A DNA stretch of 64,000 nt from an uncultured Woeseia sp. (GTDB lineage Bacteria; Pseudomonadota; Gammaproteobacteria; Steroidobacterales; Woeseiaceae), in contig CALALV010000001.1 of the NCBI GenBank assembly GCA_937925605.1, positions 4,273 to 68,272 of the forward strand, given 5' to 3'. A model generated the notes under the pieces. The model did not search any database, had not been told where the DNA came from, and saw only the letters and a program-made list of their open reading frames with translations. A program made the position numbers and the translations under genes. Positions 25,496 to 34,176 of the stretch are shown piece after piece (positions within the stretch are counted from its first letter, which is position 1; every line of letters begins with the position of its first letter).

Positions 25496-26827
25496 ATGAG
25501 CGATGCCGCATCCGTCGCGCCGGTCGCGAAGACGCCGAAGGCACAGCTTTTTTTCATGATGCTGCTGCAGATCTTCATCTGGGGCGCGTGGCTGCCGCTG
25601 ATCTTCGGTTACCTGCCGACGCTCGGCTACACGCCGACGCAGCAGGCCTGGGTCCTGAACGCCTTCCCGGTGGCCGCGATCATCGGCCTGTTCTTCTCCA
25701 ACCAGTTCGCCGACCGGAATTTCGCTGCCGAGAAATTTCTCGCCTTCAGCCACCTGGTCGGCGGCCTGTCGATGTTCGGGCTGACGCTGACGACGGATTT
25801 CTGGCCGTTCCTGGTCCTGATGTGGATTCACTGCCTGTTCTACGTGCCGACGATCTCGATCACGAACTCGATCGCGTTCGCGCACATGCGCGATCCCGCG
25901 AGCGAGTTCGGCCCGATCCGCATGGGTGGCACGATCGGCTGGGTACTGGCGGCCTGGCCCTTCGCGTTCATCTTCGTCGACTGGGCCGCGGTGCGCGCCG
26001 CGAACCCGGAGGGGATCGTCGAGCTGATCGGTACCGCGCTCGGCTCCGGGCTCAGCGGCGACGAGCTGCGCGCGGCTACACCCTGGACCTTCGGCGTCGC
26101 CGGCGCGGTCAGCCTGCTGCTCGCGGTCTACAGCCTGTTCCTGCCGCACACCCCGGCGCGCAAGGCGCGCGGCGAGGACATGGACAAGCTGGCCTGGCTC
26201 GAGGCCGCCAAGCTGCTGAAGCACCCGTTCATCCTCGTGCTGTGGATAGTCGCGCTCGCTGACTCCTTCGTGCACAACGCGTTCTTCAACTGGGCCGCGA
26301 TTTTCTTTGGCAGCGACGCGGTCGGCATTCCCGGCAACTGGATCATGCCGGTCATGAGCATCGGCCAGGTCGCCGAGATCCTGACGATGCTGATCCTCGG
26401 CCTAGTGTTGAAGCGCCTCGGCTGGAAGATCACGCTGATGGTCGGCGTGCTCGGCTACGCGCTGCGTTTCGCGATTTTCGCGTGGTTCCCCGAGTCCACC
26501 TGGCTCATCGTCCTGGTCAACCTCGTCCACGGCATCTGCTACGCGTTTTTCTTCGCGACGGTCTATATCTTCGTCGACGCGTACTTCCCGCCGGACGCGC
26601 GCTCGAGCGCGCAGGGGCTGTTCAACGTCATGATCCTCGGCATCGGCGCGCTGATCGCCAACAGCCTGTGCCCGTGGCTCCTGCAGAGCGTCTACACGGT
26701 CGACGGCGTGACCGACTTCAGGTCGATGTTCATGATCCCGATGACGATCTCGATACTCGCCGCACTGTTGCTGGCGATTGCCTTCAGGCCGCCCGGCGAC
26801 GTTGCCGCCACGGCGACCCCGCACTGA
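25496..26827 (+). CDS. MFS transporter of the nucleoside/sugar:H+ symporter type
   Basis: The 443-residue protein has about 12 hydrophobic segments, starting FFMMLLQIFIWGAWLPLIFG. It contains ITNSIAFAHM and the loop FGPIRMGGTIGWV typical of the nucleoside:H+ symporter (NupG/XapB-like) branch. AGGAG lies about 10 bases before the start. It is divergent from the TIM-barrel gene (72 bp). In glycoside-utilisation loci this branch often carries the sugar released outside the inner membrane. It could import the product of the adjacent 3-keto pathway, which is inference from position. Confidence 0.88.
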   Translation: MSDAASVAPVAKTPKAQLFFMMLLQIFIWGAWLPLIFGYLPTLGYTPTQQAWVLNAFPVAAIIGLFFSNQFADRNFAAEKFLAFSHLVGGLSMFGLTLTTDFWPFLVLMWIHCLFYVPTISITNSIAFAHMRDPASEFGPIRMGGTIGWVLAAWPFAFIFVDWAAVRAANPEGIVELIGTALGSGLSGDELRAATPWTFGVAGAVSLLLAVYSLFLPHTPARKARGEDMDKLAWLEAAKLLKHPFILVLWIVALADSFVHNAFFNWAAIFFGSDAVGIPGNWIMPVMSIGQVAEILTMLILGLVLKRLGWKITLMVGVLGYALRFAIFAWFPESTWLIVLVNLVHGICYAFFFATVYIFVDAYFPPDARSSAQGLFNVMILGIGALIANSLCPWLLQSVYTVDGVTDFRSMFMIPMTISILAALLLAIAFRPPGDVAATATPH

Positions 26828-26874
26828 CGTGATCGTGCGGCTACTTCCTGCAACGGCGAGGTGAGCGGGCAGGC

Positions 26875-28545
26875 ATGAGCGGACTGACGTCACTCGACTG
26901 GATCGTGGTCGCGCTGTATTTCCTGGTGCTGGTCGCGGTGGTCGTGGCCGTGACCCGTCGCCAGCAGGACACCACCGACTACTTCCTGGCCGGCCGAAAC
27001 GTCGGGTTCTTCGCGATCGGCGCGTCGATCTTCGCGTCGAACATCGGCTCCGAGCACGTCGTCGGACTGGCCGGGCAGGGCGCCTCGACCGGTCTCGCAA
27101 TGGCCCACTACGAGCTGCACGCCTGGATCGTCGTGCTGCTCGCGTGGGTGTTCGTGCCGTACTACTACAACGCGAAAGTCTTCACGATGCCGGAATTCCT
27201 GGAGCGGCGCTTCGGCCCGAAGCCGCGCTGGATCCTGTCGCTCGTCTCGCTCGCCGCCTACGTGCTGACCAAGGTGTCCGTCACCGTGTACGCCGGCGCC
27301 ATCGTGTTCAGCACGCTGCTGCCGGATACGTTCGGCACCCCGCAGAACGCGTTCTGGGTCGGCGCCATCGCGACGGTCGTGCTGACCGGCCTGTACACGG
27401 TCGCCGGCGGCCTGCGCGCGGTGCTGTACACGGATGCCGTGCAGGCAATGATCCTGATCACGGGCTCGGTCGCGATCACCTGGTTCGGCCTCGACCTGCT
27501 GGGTGGCTGGGGCGAGCTCAGGGCCTTCACCAGCGAGAACGTCGCGCAGTACGCGCTGTGGCGACCGCTGTCTGACCCCGACTTCCCCTGGCTCGGCATC
27601 CTGATCGCGTCGCCGGTGGTCGGCATCTGGTACTGGTGCACGGACCAGTACATCGTGCAGCGCACGCTGGCGGCGAAGGACCTGAGGGCCGCCCGCCGCG
27701 GCGCGCTGTTCGGCGCGTTTCTCAAGATCTCGCCGGTTATGATCTTCCTGGTACCGGGCCTGATTGGCGCAGCGCTGAATGCCAAGGGGCTGATGGCGAT
27801 CCCGACGGACTCGGCCGGCGGCCTGGTCGGTGACCAGGTGTTCCCGACGATGGTCACGGCCCTGCTGCCGGAGGGCCTGCGCGGACTCGTCGTCGCCGCG
27901 CTGATGGCGGCGCTGATGAGCTCGCTGTCCTCGCTGTTCAACTCGACCGCGACGCTGTTCACGGTAGACATCTACGAGAAGCTCAGGCCCGATGCCGGCG
28001 AGCGCCGTTACGTGCAGGTCGGGCGCCTCGCGACCGTCGTCGTCGTGGTGCTCGGACTCGTCTGGATCCCGGTCATGCCGATGATCTCGAAGGGCGGCCT
28101 CTACCAGTACCTGCAGAGCGTGCAGGGCTACCTCGCGCCGCCGATCACGGCGGTGTTCCTGCTCGGCATCTTCTGGAGCCGCATGAATCACCGCGGCGCG
28201 GTCTGGGGCCTCGGGCTGGGCTTCGCGCTCGGCACCGCCAAATTGCTGATCCAGGCCCTGTTCGGGGCCGGCAAGATCGAGTCGCCGGCCCTGCTCGCCG
28301 CCGTCGGCGACTTCAACTTCCTGTACTTCTCGGGCGTGCTGTTCCTGGTCAGCGTCATCACGATCGTGCTGGCGTCGCGCCTCGATCCGCCGCCGGACCG
28401 GGACCGCATTCGCGGCCTGACCTGGGACTCGGTGGACCGCGCGGCCGTGCGCGCGAGCTGGGACGGCCGCGACGTGGCCGCTACTGTCGTCGTGCTCGGT
28501 CTCGTCGCGGCCGTTTACCTGTACTTCTCGTTCTGGGTCGCCTGA
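26875..28545 (+). CDS. sodium:solute symporter of the SGLT type
   Basis: The 556-residue protein has 13-14 hydrophobic segments and the SSS family pattern. Its N-terminal TM0 (LDWIVVALYFLVLVAVVVAV) is followed by DYFLAGRNVGFFAIGAS, then NIGSEHVVGLAGQGASTGLA, the Na+-binding unwound TM1 of the vSGLT type. Later segments include YWCTDQYIVQRTLAAK and MAALMSSLSSLFNSTATLFT. SGLT-type members carry hexoses or inositol. The gene follows the MFS gene by 47 bp on the same strand and probably belongs to the same carbohydrate locus. Confidence 0.92.
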   Translation: MSGLTSLDWIVVALYFLVLVAVVVAVTRRQQDTTDYFLAGRNVGFFAIGASIFASNIGSEHVVGLAGQGASTGLAMAHYELHAWIVVLLAWVFVPYYYNAKVFTMPEFLERRFGPKPRWILSLVSLAAYVLTKVSVTVYAGAIVFSTLLPDTFGTPQNAFWVGAIATVVLTGLYTVAGGLRAVLYTDAVQAMILITGSVAITWFGLDLLGGWGELRAFTSENVAQYALWRPLSDPDFPWLGILIASPVVGIWYWCTDQYIVQRTLAAKDLRAARRGALFGAFLKISPVMIFLVPGLIGAALNAKGLMAIPTDSAGGLVGDQVFPTMVTALLPEGLRGLVVAALMAALMSSLSSLFNSTATLFTVDIYEKLRPDAGERRYVQVGRLATVVVVVLGLVWIPVMPMISKGGLYQYLQSVQGYLAPPITAVFLLGIFWSRMNHRGAVWGLGLGFALGTAKLLIQALFGAGKIESPALLAAVGDFNFLYFSGVLFLVSVITIVLASRLDPPPDRDRIRGLTWDSVDRAAVRASWDGRDVAATVVVLGLVAAVYLYFSFWVA

Positions 28546-28633
28546 GCGGCGCCGCCCCCGCGCGCGACGGCCCGGCTTGCGGCCAGGGGGTCGTTCGGGG
28601 CAGGCTCCCGCCTGTGCTTCGAGGAGATCAGAC

Positions 28634-30340
28634 GTGAAGAAATCCGGACTGCTCGTCCTGCTGCTCGTAACCGCCTGCCGCCCGGCCGAGGGACCGCCGG
28701 CCGGTCCCGCGGCCGGCGCCGACTGGTCGCGTGGCGGCATGGTCGCCGCTGCGAGCCCCTACGCCGTCGCCGTGGCGAGCGAGATACTCGAGCGCGGCGG
28801 CCACGCGGTCGACGCGGCGATTGCCGCGCATGCCGTGCTCGGCCTGGTCGAGCCGGAGAGTTCGGGCCTCGGCGGCAGCGTGTTCCTGTTGGTGCACGAG
28901 CACGGCGCGAACACGCCGGTCCTCTACGACGGGCGCGAGACCGCGCCGGCCGGGGCGACGGCATCGATGTTCGTCGTCGACGGCCAGCCGCTCGGCTTCC
29001 GCGAGGCCTGGCAGACCGGCATCGGGGTCGGCGTGCCGGGCACCGTCGCCGCCTACGCGGCGGCGCACGCGCAACACGGGCGCCTGCCCTGGGCGGAGCT
29101 GTTCCGGCCGGCCATCCTGCTCGCGAAAGAAGGTTTCGCGGTGCCGCCGAAACTGCACAACTGGCTGCTGCGGCTCGCGCCGCTGATCGATGCGGAGCGC
29201 TCGCCGGCGGCCGCCGCCTACCTGTACCCGGACGGCGAGCCGCTCGCGCAGGGCGCGCGCCGGGACAACCCGGCCTATGCGGCGACGCTCGAACGCATCG
29301 CCGCCGAGGGGCCGTCAGCTTTCTATAGTGGCGACATTGCCCGCGATATCGCCGCGCGGGCGCAGCAGGCGCCGCTGCCCGGCACGCTGACCACCGCAGA
29401 CCTCGCGGCCTACGAGGTCGTGCGTCGCGAGGCCGTCTGCGGCGCCTTCCGCGACTACCGCATCTGCTCGGCGCCGCCGCCGTCGTCCGGCGTCGCGCAG
29501 GTGATGATCGCCGGGCTTTACGATCGCCTGCTGCCGGACGCCGCGTCGCCGCTCACGGCCTTCGTCGACGCGCAGCGGCTGGCTTACGCCGATCGCGACC
29601 GCTACATCGCCGACCCGGCTTTCGCCGACGTGCCGCTCGCCGAGCTGATCGAGCCGGCCTACCTCGACCGGCGCGCGGCAGAGCGCGCGGCCCCGGACGC
29701 GCTGCCGGAGCCGGGCGCGCCGCGCGGCGAGGCTGACACGGGCGGGGCGGACGCAACGCGCGAGGCGCCCGGCACCTCGCACCTGTCGATCGTGGACGCC
29801 GACGGCAACGCGGTATCGCTGACGGCATCCGTCGGCGCCCCCTTCGGCTCGCTGCGCATGGTGCACGGTTTCCTGCTGAACAACGAAATGAGCGACTTCG
29901 CCTTCGTGCCGGTCGAGCGCGGCGAGCCGGTCGCGAACGCCGTCGAGCCGGGCAAGCGGCCGCGTTCGTCGATGTCGCCGACGATGGTCTACGGCGCGGA
30001 CGGCGAGCTCGCGCTGGTCACCGGCTCGCCCGGCGGCAACTCGATCGTCGCCTACGTCGCGAAGAGCGTGCTCGGCGTCCTCGACTGGGGCCTGACCGCG
30101 CAGGCCGCGGCCGACTACCCCAACGTGATCGCGCGCGGCGAGAGCGTGCGTGTCGAGACGGCCGACGACACCGGCCGCGCGCTCGCGGCGGAGCTCGCGG
30201 AGCTGGGCTACGACGTACGCGAGAGCGAGGGAGAGAATTCCGGGCTGCACCTCGTGGTCGTGCGCCCGGACGGGCTGGAGGGGGCCGCCGACAGCCGGCG
30301 CGACGGCACGACCGCGGCCGTTGCCCCGCGTACCCGCTGA
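28634..30340 (+). CDS. ggt: gamma-glutamyltransferase, lipoprotein-type
   Basis: I chose GTG 28634 because GAGGAG lies 8 bases upstream and the next residues form a lipoprotein signal (KKSGLLVLLLVTACRP). That gives 568 residues. The Ntn-hydrolase hallmarks are present: GGHAVDAAIAAHAVLGLVEP, then ESSGLGGSVFLLVHE, and the autoprocessing site GTSHLSIVDADGNAVS with catalytic Thr381, followed by the Gly-Ser segment VTGSPGGNSIV. It cleaves glutathione and other gamma-glutamyl compounds in the periplasm. The segment just before Thr381 (PGAPRGEADTGGADATREAP) is longer and more acidic than usual. Confidence 0.92.
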   Translation: MKKSGLLVLLLVTACRPAEGPPAGPAAGADWSRGGMVAAASPYAVAVASEILERGGHAVDAAIAAHAVLGLVEPESSGLGGSVFLLVHEHGANTPVLYDGRETAPAGATASMFVVDGQPLGFREAWQTGIGVGVPGTVAAYAAAHAQHGRLPWAELFRPAILLAKEGFAVPPKLHNWLLRLAPLIDAERSPAAAAYLYPDGEPLAQGARRDNPAYAATLERIAAEGPSAFYSGDIARDIAARAQQAPLPGTLTTADLAAYEVVRREAVCGAFRDYRICSAPPPSSGVAQVMIAGLYDRLLPDAASPLTAFVDAQRLAYADRDRYIADPAFADVPLAELIEPAYLDRRAAERAAPDALPEPGAPRGEADTGGADATREAPGTSHLSIVDADGNAVSLTASVGAPFGSLRMVHGFLLNNEMSDFAFVPVERGEPVANAVEPGKRPRSSMSPTMVYGADGELALVTGSPGGNSIVAYVAKSVLGVLDWGLTAQAAADYPNVIARGESVRVETADDTGRALAAELAELGYDVRESEGENSGLHLVVVRPDGLEGAADSRRDGTTAAVAPRTR

Positions 30341-30423
30341 GCCGGCCCGGCAGGCCGGGCTACTCTCTTTATAATCTGGGGCGGCCGGTGCACGCCGGCT
30401 GCCCCACGGCTACAGGAATCGCC

Positions 30424-32070
30424 ATGTCATTGCATCCGCTCGCCGGCAAGCCGGCGCCCGAGTCGCTGCTCGAGAACATCCCGCGGCTGGTCGCGAACTA
30501 CTACAGCCTGCAGCCGGACCCGCAGGACCCGGCCCAGCGCGTGGCATTCGGCACCTCCGGGCACCGCGGCAGCGCGCTCGCCGGCAGCTTCAACGAGGCG
30601 CACATCCTCGCGGTCAGCCAGGCCGTGGCCGAGTACCGCGCGGCGGCGGGCATCGACGGCCCGCTGTTCCTGGGCATGGACACGCACGCGCTGTCGGAAC
30701 CGGCGCTGATCAGCGCCGTCGAGGTGCTGGCGGCGAACGGCGTGGCGCTGCGTCTCGACCACGAACTCGGCTACACGCCGACCCCGGTCGTCTCGCACGC
30801 TATCCTCGCGCACAACCGCAACGCGGCAGGCGGCGCGCAGGCGGACGGCATCGTCATCACGCCCTCGCACAACCCGCCGGCCGACGGCGGCTTCAAGTAC
30901 AACCCGCCGAGCGGCGGCCCGGCCGACACGGCGATCACCCGCGCGATCGAGCGCCGCGCGAACGAACTGCTGGATGCACCGGGCGACATCCGCCGCTGGC
31001 CCTGGGCGCGCGCGATGGCCGCGGAGCACGTCGTCCGCCACGATTTCCGCACGCCCTACGTCGAGGGCCTCGGCGAGGTCATCGACATGGAGGCGATCCG
31101 CGCCGCGGGCGTCCGCATCGGCGCCGACCCGATGGGCGGTTCGGGCGTCGCCTACTGGGGGCCGATCGCCGAGCGCTACGGCCTCGATCTCGAGGTCGTC
31201 AACGACAGCGTGGACCCGACCTTCCGCTTCATGAGCGTCGACAAGGACGGCAAGATCCGCATGGACTGCTCGTCGCCGTCGGCGATGGCGGGGCTGATCG
31301 GGCTCAAGGACCGCTACGACATCGCGTTCGGCAACGACACCGATTTCGACCGGCACGGTATCGTCACGCCGAGCGTCGGGCTGATGAACCCGAACCACTA
31401 CCTCGCCGTCGCGATCGGCTGGCTGTTCAGCCGCCGGCCGGACTGGCCGGCGAGCGCCGCGGTCGGCAAGACGCTGGTCAGCAGCAGCATGATCGATCGC
31501 GTGGCCGCGGAGCTCGGCCGCGAGCTGCTCGAGGTGCCGGTGGGCTTCAAGTGGTTCGTCGACGGCCTGCTGGACGGTTCGCTCGGTTTCGGCGGCGAAG
31601 AGAGCGCCGGCGCGTCGTTCCTGCGCCGCGACGGCGGCGCCTGGTCGACGGACAAGGACGGCATCATCCTCGACCTGCTGGCCGCGGAGATCACGGCCAC
31701 GAGCGGCCGCGATCCCGGCGAGCATTACCGCGAGCTCGAAGCGCGCTTCGGCTCGCCCGTCTACCGGCGCATCGACGCGCCGGCCAGCCGCGAGCAGAAA
31801 GCCGTTCTGGCCGCGCTGTCGCCGGACAAGGTCAGCGCCACGGAACTGGCCGGCGAGCGGATAACGGCGCGGCTGACGCGCGCGCCCGGCAACGACGCGG
31901 CGATCGGCGGCCTCAAGGTCGTGACCGAGAACGGCTGGTTCGCCGCGCGGCCGTCCGGGACCGAGGACCTGTACAAGATCTACGCCGAGAGCTTCCGCGG
32001 CGAGGATCACCTGGACGCGATCCTGGCCGACGCCCGCGACATCGTCGCCGCCGCGCTGGCCGACGCCTGA
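30424..32070 (+). CDS. pgm: phosphoglucomutase (alpha-D-glucose phosphate-specific)
   Basis: The start is ATG 30424 with AGGAA upstream (548 residues). The four mutase domains are recognisable: FGTSGHRG near residue 40, the phosphoserine loop ITPSHNPP with Ser148, the Mg-binding loop FGNDTDFDRHG, the sugar-binding GGEESAGASF and the phosphate-binding RPSGTEDLYKIY at the end. It interconverts glucose 1-phosphate and glucose 6-phosphate. A TATAAT box at 30370-30375 may be its promoter. No glycogen genes are visible nearby. Confidence 0.95.
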   Translation: MSLHPLAGKPAPESLLENIPRLVANYYSLQPDPQDPAQRVAFGTSGHRGSALAGSFNEAHILAVSQAVAEYRAAAGIDGPLFLGMDTHALSEPALISAVEVLAANGVALRLDHELGYTPTPVVSHAILAHNRNAAGGAQADGIVITPSHNPPADGGFKYNPPSGGPADTAITRAIERRANELLDAPGDIRRWPWARAMAAEHVVRHDFRTPYVEGLGEVIDMEAIRAAGVRIGADPMGGSGVAYWGPIAERYGLDLEVVNDSVDPTFRFMSVDKDGKIRMDCSSPSAMAGLIGLKDRYDIAFGNDTDFDRHGIVTPSVGLMNPNHYLAVAIGWLFSRRPDWPASAAVGKTLVSSSMIDRVAAELGRELLEVPVGFKWFVDGLLDGSLGFGGEESAGASFLRRDGGAWSTDKDGIILDLLAAEITATSGRDPGEHYRELEARFGSPVYRRIDAPASREQKAVLAALSPDKVSATELAGERITARLTRAPGNDAAIGGLKVVTENGWFAARPSGTEDLYKIYAESFRGEDHLDAILADARDIVAAALADA

Positions 32071-32134
32071 GTCGCGCCGTGCCGCGCTGCGGCCCGGACA
32101 GCATCAGCATCCCGACAGGAATAACGAAGACGAC

Positions 32135-33103
32135 ATGAACGAACGCGTAGCCGTAGCCCCGATGATGGATTGGACCGACCGGCACTGCCGGTACTTCCTG
32201 CGCCTGCTCGGCCCGCGCACCCGCCTGTACACCGAGATGATCACGGCCGCGGCGCTGCATCACGGCGACCGCGAGCGGCTGCTCGGCTTCGATGCGGCCG
32301 AGCACCCGGTCGCGCTGCAGCTCGGCGGCAGCGATCCGGCGCTGATGGCCGAGGCGGCGGCGATGGGCGCGGAGGCCGGCTACGACGAGGTCAACATCAA
32401 CGTCGGCTGCCCGTCCGACCGCGTGCAGAGCGGCCGCTTCGGTGCCTGCCTGATGGCCGAGCCGGCCACCGTCGCCGCCTGCGTCACGGCGATGCGCGAG
32501 GCCTGCGACCGGCCGGTCACGGTCAAGACGCGCATCGGCATCGACGGCCACGATTCCTGGGAGTGGTTCCGGGACTTCGTGCTGCGGGTCGCCGACGCCG
32601 GCTGCGAGACGTTCATCGTGCATGCGCGTATCGCGATCCTCGACGGCCTGAGCCCGAAGGAGAACCGCACGGTGCCGCCGCTCAATTACCCGCGCGTGTA
32701 CCGGCTGAAAGAGACTCGCCCGGACCTGCGGGTCGTGCTGAACGGCGGGATCACCGACGTGGCCGCGGCGCGCGCGCACCTCGCGCACGTCGACGGCGTC
32801 ATGATCGGCCGCCAGGCGTACCAGGACCCGTGGTTCCTGGTCGAGCTCGATCGTGCACTGGGCGGCGGTGACGGCCTGCCGGCGAGTCGCGAAGCGGTCA
32901 TTGCCGCGCTCTGCGATTACGTCGCGACCGAGCTTGCCGCCGGCACGCGCCTGCAGCAGATCAGCCGCCACCTGCACGGCCTGTTCGCCGGCTGCCCCGG
33001 CGCCCGTGCCTGGCGACGGCACCTCAGCGAACACGCGCACCTGCCCGGCGCGGGCTACGAGGTGCTGAGCGACGCCCTGGCGGCCGTGCCGGCGGCCGCC
33101 TGA
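32135..33103 (+). CDS. dusA: tRNA-dihydrouridine(20/20a) synthase DusA
   Basis: The 322-residue FMN-dependent TIM barrel starts RVAVAPMMDWTDRHCRYFLR and continues with YTEMITAAAL, the signature VNINVGCPSDRVQSGRFGAC with catalytic Cys105, and VKTRIGIDGHDSW. It ends with the helical tRNA-binding domain. LNGGI and GVMIGRQAYQDPW are the phosphate-binding elements. It reduces uridines in the D-loop of tRNA. It stands alone between pgm and a methyltransferase. Confidence 0.95.
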   Translation: MNERVAVAPMMDWTDRHCRYFLRLLGPRTRLYTEMITAAALHHGDRERLLGFDAAEHPVALQLGGSDPALMAEAAAMGAEAGYDEVNINVGCPSDRVQSGRFGACLMAEPATVAACVTAMREACDRPVTVKTRIGIDGHDSWEWFRDFVLRVADAGCETFIVHARIAILDGLSPKENRTVPPLNYPRVYRLKETRPDLRVVLNGGITDVAAARAHLAHVDGVMIGRQAYQDPWFLVELDRALGGGDGLPASREAVIAALCDYVATELAAGTRLQQISRHLHGLFAGCPGARAWRRHLSEHAHLPGAGYEVLSDALAAVPAAA

Positions 33104-33205
33104 AGCACTGGGCCGACGCCGCGGCAGAGTGCCGGTGATTGTTGCCGCCGCTGCCGTTACAATGCCCGGTTCCTGCCCCTGCCTTGCGAGGATTGCCTGA
33201 CTATC

Positions 33206-34039
33206 ATGAGTGGCAAGCACGCCGAGAAGTCCGGAAAAAAGCGCACGATGGCCGACGAGGCCGACATCCACGAGCTCTACGAGCTGTCCGTGCAGAACGT
33301 CGAGCACGAGGTGGAGTTCCTGCAGCAGACGTTTCGTGAAATTCGCGGCCGCGAGGCCCGCGTGCTGCGCGAGGACTTCTGCGGCACGGCTTCCGCATCC
33401 TGCGAGTGGGTCCGGCAGGGCAAGGACTTCCAGGCCATCGGCGTGGACATCGACCCGTCGGTGTTGGAGTGGGGCAGGGGGAACCGTGTCGGGCGCCTGC
33501 CGGCCGAGGACCGCGCCCGGGTGAGCCTGATCGAGGCCAACGTGCTGGAGGTGGAGACGCCGCCGGTCGACCTGCTCGTTGCATTCAACTTCAGCTATTT
33601 CATCTTCACCGAGCGCGCGCGCATGCTCGAGTACTTCCGGCGCGCGCATGCAGCCCTGAAGGACGACGGGCTGTTCATCACCGACGTGTTCGGCGGCCCC
33701 GAGGCGCAGGAGGAAACGAAGGAAAAGACGAAATTCAAGGAACACGGCTTCACCTACGTCTGGGACCAGGCCGAGTTCCACCCGGTGACCAACTGGATGC
33801 GCTGCGCGATCCACTTCAAGTTCAGGGACGGCTCGAAGATCAAGGACGCCTTCACCTACGAATGGCGGCTGTATTCGGCGCCCGAGATCCGCGACATCAT
33901 GCTCGAGGCCGGCTTCCGCAAGGTCACCGTGTACTGGGAGGGCGAGGACGAGGACGGCGAGGGCAACGGCGAATTCACGCCGGAGCAGCGCGGCGAGGCG
34001 GACCTGGCCTGGATAGCCTATATTGTCGCCGAGAAATAG
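33206..34039 (+). CDS. class I SAM-dependent methyltransferase
   Basis: The 277-residue protein begins with a lysine-rich N-terminus. Motif I is degenerate (VLREDFCGTASASCEW), followed by IGVDIDPSVLEWG with the acidic residue that holds SAM ribose. A further motif lies around LVAFNFSYFIFTERARMLEYF. The C-terminus is acidic (WEGEDEDGEGNGEFTPEQ). It resembles uncharacterised methyltransferases annotated only by fold. The substrate is unknown, and neighbours give no clue. Confidence 0.8.
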   Translation: MSGKHAEKSGKKRTMADEADIHELYELSVQNVEHEVEFLQQTFREIRGREARVLREDFCGTASASCEWVRQGKDFQAIGVDIDPSVLEWGRGNRVGRLPAEDRARVSLIEANVLEVETPPVDLLVAFNFSYFIFTERARMLEYFRRAHAALKDDGLFITDVFGGPEAQEETKEKTKFKEHGFTYVWDQAEFHPVTNWMRCAIHFKFRDGSKIKDAFTYEWRLYSAPEIRDIMLEAGFRKVTVYWEGEDEDGEGNGEFTPEQRGEADLAWIAYIVAEK

Positions 34040-34097
34040 TTTAGTTTATAAGTGCTTGGGCAACCTTCTTCAGCGCCTGCGGCGCTGTGAATCCGCG

Positions 34098-34126
34098 CAT
34101 GTCAGCGGCGGGCCCAGCGCCTATAA
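34098..34126 (+). promoter_or_regulatory. sigma-70-type promoter of the cyclase-FHA gene
   Basis: TATAAT (34121-34126) is preceded at 17-bp spacing by ATGTCA (4 of 6 matches to TTGACA). The start point would fall near 34133, which excludes coding starts upstream of it. A 6-bp hairpin (CAGCGC/GCGCTG, 34071-34087) lies just upstream. Confidence 0.55.
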
Positions 34127-34176
34127 TCCCCGCACGGCCGGACAGCGGCGGCGGCAGCTCAGTGGACCAGGAGCAG

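Noticed and set aside
25424..26275. Upstream extension of the minus-strand TIM-barrel frame (to 570 codons)
   Set aside because: The extension is antisense to the MFS gene, and a clear Tat signal starts at 25423.
26890..28740. Minus-strand open frame of 616 codons opposite the SGLT gene
   Set aside because: It is Arg/Gln/His/Asp-rich and low-complexity, typical of antisense of a membrane protein gene.
33139..33163. TTGTTG and TACAAT before the methyltransferase gene as a sigma-70 promoter
   Set aside because: The spacing between the boxes is 13 bp, too short. Only the -10-like box is reasonable.
34087..34176. Longer start for the cyclase-FHA gene
   Set aside because: It would begin upstream of the TATAAT promoter at 34121-34126, and its residues do not resemble a cyclase N-terminus.
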